Made by a program: the position numbers and the translations under genes. Positions 61,103 to 64,000 of a DNA stretch of 64,000 nucleotides are shown piece after piece. The notes under the pieces were generated by a model. The model worked only from the letters and a program-made list of their open reading frames with translations, did not search any database and was not told where the DNA came from. This stretch comes from Candidatus Poribacteria bacterium. GTDB taxonomy: Bacteria > Poribacteria > WGA-4E > WGA-3G. Position 1 is the first letter of the stretch, and every line of letters starts with the position of its first letter. Location of the stretch: NCBI GenBank assembly GCA_022821965.1, contig JAJECN010000040.1:62001-126000 (forward strand), read 5' to 3'.

Positions 61103-61612
61103 ATGAAGGAAGCAGTTAAGGTTACTGATGGATTAAAGTTCCTTGATGCAAGCGGTGTTAGAATTGAGCGGAACGCGTTTGAAGAGTTGGTTGTCCAACT
61201 TCCAGATGGGTCAATTCGGAAGAAGGTCGAACCCGTCTACGCTTTTCCTGTAAGTGAAACCAGCCGATATATTGCTCTAATGGACGAAGAATCTAACGAG
61301 ATCGGCATTATTGAGGATATAAAGCATCTGCCACACGAGTCCCGAAAGATTCTCGTTGAGGAGTTACAGAGACGCTACTTTATGCCGAAGATTACCAAAA
61401 TCAACGCGCTGGAAGGGCAGTTTGGAATTACACAATGGGTGGTTGAAACTTCGCAAGGGGATGTGCAGTTCAGTTTGCGCAGTCGGTACGATATTGTCAC
61501 GCTTGGAAACGGACGTGTTCTGATTAAGGATGCAGATGGTAACCGCTATGAAATTGAAAACTACAATAAGCTGGATACACAAAGCATCGCGCTACTTGAA
61601 ACCCAAATGTAG
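61103..61612 (+). CDS. DUF1854 family protein
   Basis: A 169-residue cytoplasmic protein. 'GVRIERNAFEELVVQLPDGS', 'VYAFPVSETSRYIALMDEES', 'EIGIIEDIKHLPHESRKIL' and 'ELQRRYFMPKITKINALEGQ' are typical of DUF1854. It follows the ABC transporter by 26 bp with a GGGAGGAAA ribosome site, the usual genomic partnership. The family has no established function; it is likely an accessory subunit or regulator of the transporter. Confidence 0.88.
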   Translation: MKEAVKVTDGLKFLDASGVRIERNAFEELVVQLPDGSIRKKVEPVYAFPVSETSRYIALMDEESNEIGIIEDIKHLPHESRKILVEELQRRYFMPKITKINALEGQFGITQWVVETSQGDVQFSLRSRYDIVTLGNGRVLIKDADGNRYEIENYNKLDTQSIALLETQM

Positions 61613-61648
61613 GCGTACCCCTGGTAAGGAACAGATAGGAAATTTACA

Positions 61649-61747
61649 ATGTCAGAATTGAATCCAAGGCAACATGGGAGACGAAGTCCACGACATCCAA
61701 AAGGACAACGAAGAAGAGAGAATGTGGTGGAGGAAGCCAATGAGAAA
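61649..61747 (+). pseudogene. Relic of an RHH-gene 5' end overlapping the hydrolase start
   Basis: From the ATG at 61649 the frame reads 'MSELNPRQHGRRSPRHPKGQ' then 'RRRENVVEEANE', clearly homologous to the start of the RHH protein at 58244 ('MSELETKQARRK', 'ERRRDNVV'). It then loses similarity. It is in a different frame from the esterase that starts 25 bp later, so the hydrolase N-terminus is built on this relic. It might still be translated as a short peptide. Confidence 0.6.
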
Positions 61748-62666
61748 GCCGATGATCCAGATCACAGTCATGCTTGTTTTGATGCTGTTTTTTATCGCTG
61801 TAACCTTAGTAATCGCGCAGCGTCGAGGTTCCACCGGGGCTACGAAAGTTCCCGAAGGAATAACAGTCCATCGTGACATTACTTATGTTACGGATGGACA
61901 TGAACGTCAGAAACTGGACCTTTACGTGCCGGACACAGGAGAAAACCTACCACTTATCATCTGGGTACACGGAGGTGCTTGGCTCGGTGGAGACAAGAGA
62001 CATTACAACCCGAGGGAATATCTTAAGTCAGGCTATGCAGGGGCGAGTATCAACTACCGCTTGAGCCAGCACGCCATTTTTCCGGCCCAGATTGAGGATG
62101 TGAAAGCCGCTGTGCGGTGGCTGCGCGCGAACGCGGAAACCTATCGTCTCGATTCAGACCGCTTTGCGGCGTGGGGTTCGTCCGCCGGTGGACACTCGGT
62201 TGCTATGCTCGGTACAACAGGCGACGTGAACGAATTTGAGGTGGGAGAAAACTTAGAAGTATCCAGTCGAGTCCAAGCTGTCGTCAATTACTACGGTCCC
62301 ACAGACTTCTTGCAGATGGATGCACACCGCCTTCCTGACGGGTTGGTGCACGATGCACCTGACTCTCCAGAGTCGAAATTGGTCGGAGGCCCAATTCAAG
62401 AACATAAGGATCGCGTGGCGAAAGCGAATCCAGTCACCTACGTTTCTGAAGATGACTCGCCTTTTCTGATTATTCACGGAGATCAAGACAAGCTTGTTCC
62501 GTATCAACAGAGCGTGTTGTTGAAGGACGCGTTAGAGAAAGCGGGTGTGCCGGTTACGTTCTATAAGGTAGAAGGAGGCGGTCACGGCTGGTTTAGAGAT
62601 CCAAAGGTACCAGAATTGACAAAAGCGTTCCTTGAAAAGCATCTAAAATCGACGAAACCTCAGTAG
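61674..62666 (+). CDS. Membrane-anchored alpha/beta hydrolase (esterase)
   Basis: A 330-residue protein. One membrane anchor (about 27-48, 'IQITVMLVLMLFFIAVTLVI') precedes an alpha/beta hydrolase of the BD-FAE/esterase type: oxyanion segment 'WVHGGAWLGGDKRHY', nucleophile elbow 'AAWGSSAGGHSVAML' (GxSxG), catalytic Asp in 'IIHGDQDKLVPYQQ' and His in 'EGGGHGWF'. The active site would lie outside the cytoplasm. The ATG at 61674 has no ribosome site because the region belongs to a displaced RHH gene start; the ATG at 61722 ('MWWRKPMRKPMIQ'), after an Arg/Gly-rich GAAGAAGAGAG, is an alternative. Confidence 0.88.
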   Translation: MGDEVHDIQKDNEEERMWWRKPMRKPMIQITVMLVLMLFFIAVTLVIAQRRGSTGATKVPEGITVHRDITYVTDGHERQKLDLYVPDTGENLPLIIWVHGGAWLGGDKRHYNPREYLKSGYAGASINYRLSQHAIFPAQIEDVKAAVRWLRANAETYRLDSDRFAAWGSSAGGHSVAMLGTTGDVNEFEVGENLEVSSRVQAVVNYYGPTDFLQMDAHRLPDGLVHDAPDSPESKLVGGPIQEHKDRVAKANPVTYVSEDDSPFLIIHGDQDKLVPYQQSVLLKDALEKAGVPVTFYKVEGGGHGWFRDPKVPELTKAFLEKHLKSTKPQ

Positions 62667-62810
62667 ACGCGCTTCTCAACCGCTTCTACACGACTACTTC
62701 AGTGTGACTTGAGGATCGTCCTCATACGCTGAATCTATTTGAACCAAACGCTGTAAAACGAGGCAGAACAATCCGAACAGTGCCTTTAATCGTTCTGTTT
62801 CTTTGATAAA

Positions 62811-63491
62811 CTAACGTTTCACTGCGACAGAAACGCCATCGCGGAGCGGAATAATCGTCGTGAATACATCAGGCGAACTATAGAGGAGGCGTGTCAACTC
62901 TCTAACACCGATCGTGGCGGCATGGAACCACTGCTCCCGCTCATCGAGTCCTTCTGGAGGGCCACCGGGTTCTTGTGTGACGACGCGTCCACCCCATATC
63001 ATGTTATCTGTAATAAACAACCCACCGCTCCTGAGTCGTGGAATCGCTTTCTGAAACGCTTCAGGATATCCGTCTTTGTCGATGTCATTGTAAATGATGT
63101 CAAACTCACCTTCGGTTTCGTCGATGATTTCAAGCGCATTACCGACTCTATAATCGATGCGATCTGCAATACCACCGCGCGCAAGATAGCCTGCTGCGCG
63201 ATCGGCGTTCTCCTGCGAACCGTCGGTGCAGATGATAGAGGCTTCCGGTTTTTGCAATGCCTTTGCCATCCAATACGCCGAATAGCCGAAGCCTGATCCC
63301 ATCTCAAAAATCCGTGTGGGATTGGTCAGCAGCACCAATTGATGTAAGACCCGCCCGACAAGTGGTCCCACGATTGGGAAACGATTTGCGCGTGCGTGTG
63401 CCTCCATCTCTGTGAGTACTTCATCGCGTTCAGGAATAATGTCAAGTAAGTAATCGTCAATCGACGGGTGAAGAATATCCAAACGTTGCAT
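62811..63491 (-). CDS. O-methyltransferase (class I SAM, COMT-like)
   Basis: About 226 residues from the ATG at 63491; the longer frame begins with TTG at 63536. SAM motif I 'FEMGSGFGYSAYWMAKAL', acidic residue 'CTDGSQENADRAAGYLARGG', catalytic metal-site region 'DIIYNDIDKDGYPEAF', and 'LFITDNMIWGGRVV' identify a cation-dependent O-methyltransferase of the caffeoyl-CoA/catechol type. The acceptor is probably a catechol-like or other hydroxylated compound. It converges on the esterase gene. No obvious ribosome site. Confidence 0.88.
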   Translation of the reverse strand: MQRLDILHPSIDDYLLDIIPERDEVLTEMEAHARANRFPIVGPLVGRVLHQLVLLTNPTRIFEMGSGFGYSAYWMAKALQKPEASIICTDGSQENADRAAGYLARGGIADRIDYRVGNALEIIDETEGEFDIIYNDIDKDGYPEAFQKAIPRLRSGGLFITDNMIWGGRVVTQEPGGPPEGLDEREQWFHAATIGVRELTRLLYSSPDVFTTIIPLRDGVSVAVKR

Positions 63492-63643
63492 TTTTTTAAC
63501 CTTGGGCCTTTCTGAGCCGTTTTTTTCCGTTGTCAAAAAACGGATTTCTGGTTACAGTAAACATCTCTTTGAACCCAACACAGGAGTCGTACTTGGAAAA
63601 GCAGCCGTTTCAAACAACAGACGAAACGCTCAGGATTCCATCG

Positions 63644-64000
63644 TTAAGAATCTCTTTTCCACCGTTCAAGCGGGTGTTCGCGTGGCGTGAGTGGCATAGG
63701 TACACGAGCCTTCTGACGATGCGATTCCCACGTGGCATGGATCATTTCAAGGCAATCTCGACCGTCTCTGCCGCTTGCAAACGGATCTCGGTCTTCCTCA
63801 ATCGCTTCAATAAGATCGCGTAGCATGAGGCGTTGCAAAAGCAATCGTATTGATGCTTTATCCCGTGGATTTCCCTGTTCGTCAAGGTCCTCGGAGGCAA
63901 GATGCACCGGTTCCCACGCTTCTGCAGGGGTCTGATGTTGTCCTCTGTGAATAAACATCGTTGTGCCGACACTTTCTCGAATCGCAATTCGTCCTTCGGT
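63644..64000 (-). CDS. Gfo/Idh/MocA-type oxidoreductase, C-terminal part
   Basis: The frame runs open through the right edge of the window and stops at 63644, giving the last about 118 residues. 'TEGRIAIRESVGTTMFIHRG' at the left and 'DLIEAIEEDRDPFASGRDGR', 'CLEMIHATWESHRQKARVPM' are typical of the C-terminus of Gfo/Idh/MocA family NAD(P)-dependent sugar dehydrogenases. The N-terminal Rossmann fold lies outside the window, so substrate and start are unknown. It precedes the O-methyltransferase by 152 bp on the same strand; the gap contains an inverted repeat CCGTTTTTT/AAAAAACGG (63517-63543). Confidence 0.75.
   Translation of the reverse strand, partial: TEGRIAIRESVGTTMFIHRGQHQTPAEAWEPVHLASEDLDEQGNPRDKASIRLLLQRLMLRDLIEAIEEDRDPFASGRDGRDCLEMIHATWESHRQKARVPMPLTPREHPLERWKRDS

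Noticed and set aside
63517..63543. Terminator CCGTTTTTT/AAAAAACGG
   Set aside because: Stem is almost entirely A-T with no GC-rich base and no separate T run; too weak to list as a terminator.

Overview
The window looks like chromosomal DNA of a sponge-associated or marine bacterium of the Candidatus Poribacteria type or a close relative. This is inferred from gene content: secreted WD40, cohesin/dockerin and FG-GAP/UnbV proteins, planctomycete-type cytochrome (DUF1587/1592/1588/1585) and DUF1552 proteins, LamG proteins, sulfatase-maturase-like proteins and many short palindromic repeats. No rRNA, tRNA or CRISPR array was seen.

Layout. 0-6.5 kb: end of pheS, pheT and a ubiE/menG methyltransferase; an AAA ATPase fused to a PD-(D/E)XK nuclease behind a consensus promoter; a histone-deacetylase-family hydrolase. 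6.5-16.3 kb: an orphan N6-adenine methyltransferase, a LamG gene broken by one in-frame stop, a radical SAM sulfatase-maturase-like enzyme, a sugar isomerase/epimerase-like pair, beta-propeller proteins and a membrane glycosyltransferase. 16.3-21.6 kb: a histidine operon (hisZ, hisG, hisS, then a phosphoesterase lipoprotein). It is preceded by a consensus promoter, a 17-residue leader peptide with four consecutive His codons, and mutually exclusive antiterminator and terminator hairpins. 21.6-24 kb: a tandemly duplicated pair of small membrane/coiled-coil genes beside a tyrosine recombinase. 24-33 kb: holA, an FmdB zinc ribbon, large secreted proteins, a 950-bp apparently non-coding gap, thrC and argF. 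33-39 kb: a two-gene defence-like locus, a NACHT NTPase and a helicase-less type ISP-like restriction-modification protein, separated by a 275-bp MITE-like element. 39-52 kb: a dehydrogenase, a TPR pair, a cytochrome/DUF1552 set and a WD40-cohesin-dockerin gene split by an IS3-family element. 52-58 kb (minus strand): an overlapping operon TPR, FGE-like, FG-GAP/UnbV/ankyrin and a polytopic membrane protein. 58-64 kb: a ribbon-helix-helix protein, an ABC exporter, a DUF1854 protein, an esterase, an O-methyltransferase and the 3' part of a Gfo/Idh/MocA oxidoreductase.

Two themes stand out. First, the his operon appears to be controlled by leader-peptide attenuation: the antiterminator arm overlaps the leader stop codon exactly where a finishing ribosome would mask it. 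Second, small palindromic elements lie not only between genes but in frame inside coding sequences (ubiE, the restriction-modification gene, perhaps the integrase), and a MITE-like element supplies the stop codon of the restriction gene and most of the upstream region of the NACHT gene. All calls are made by eye from sequence; no database search was run.
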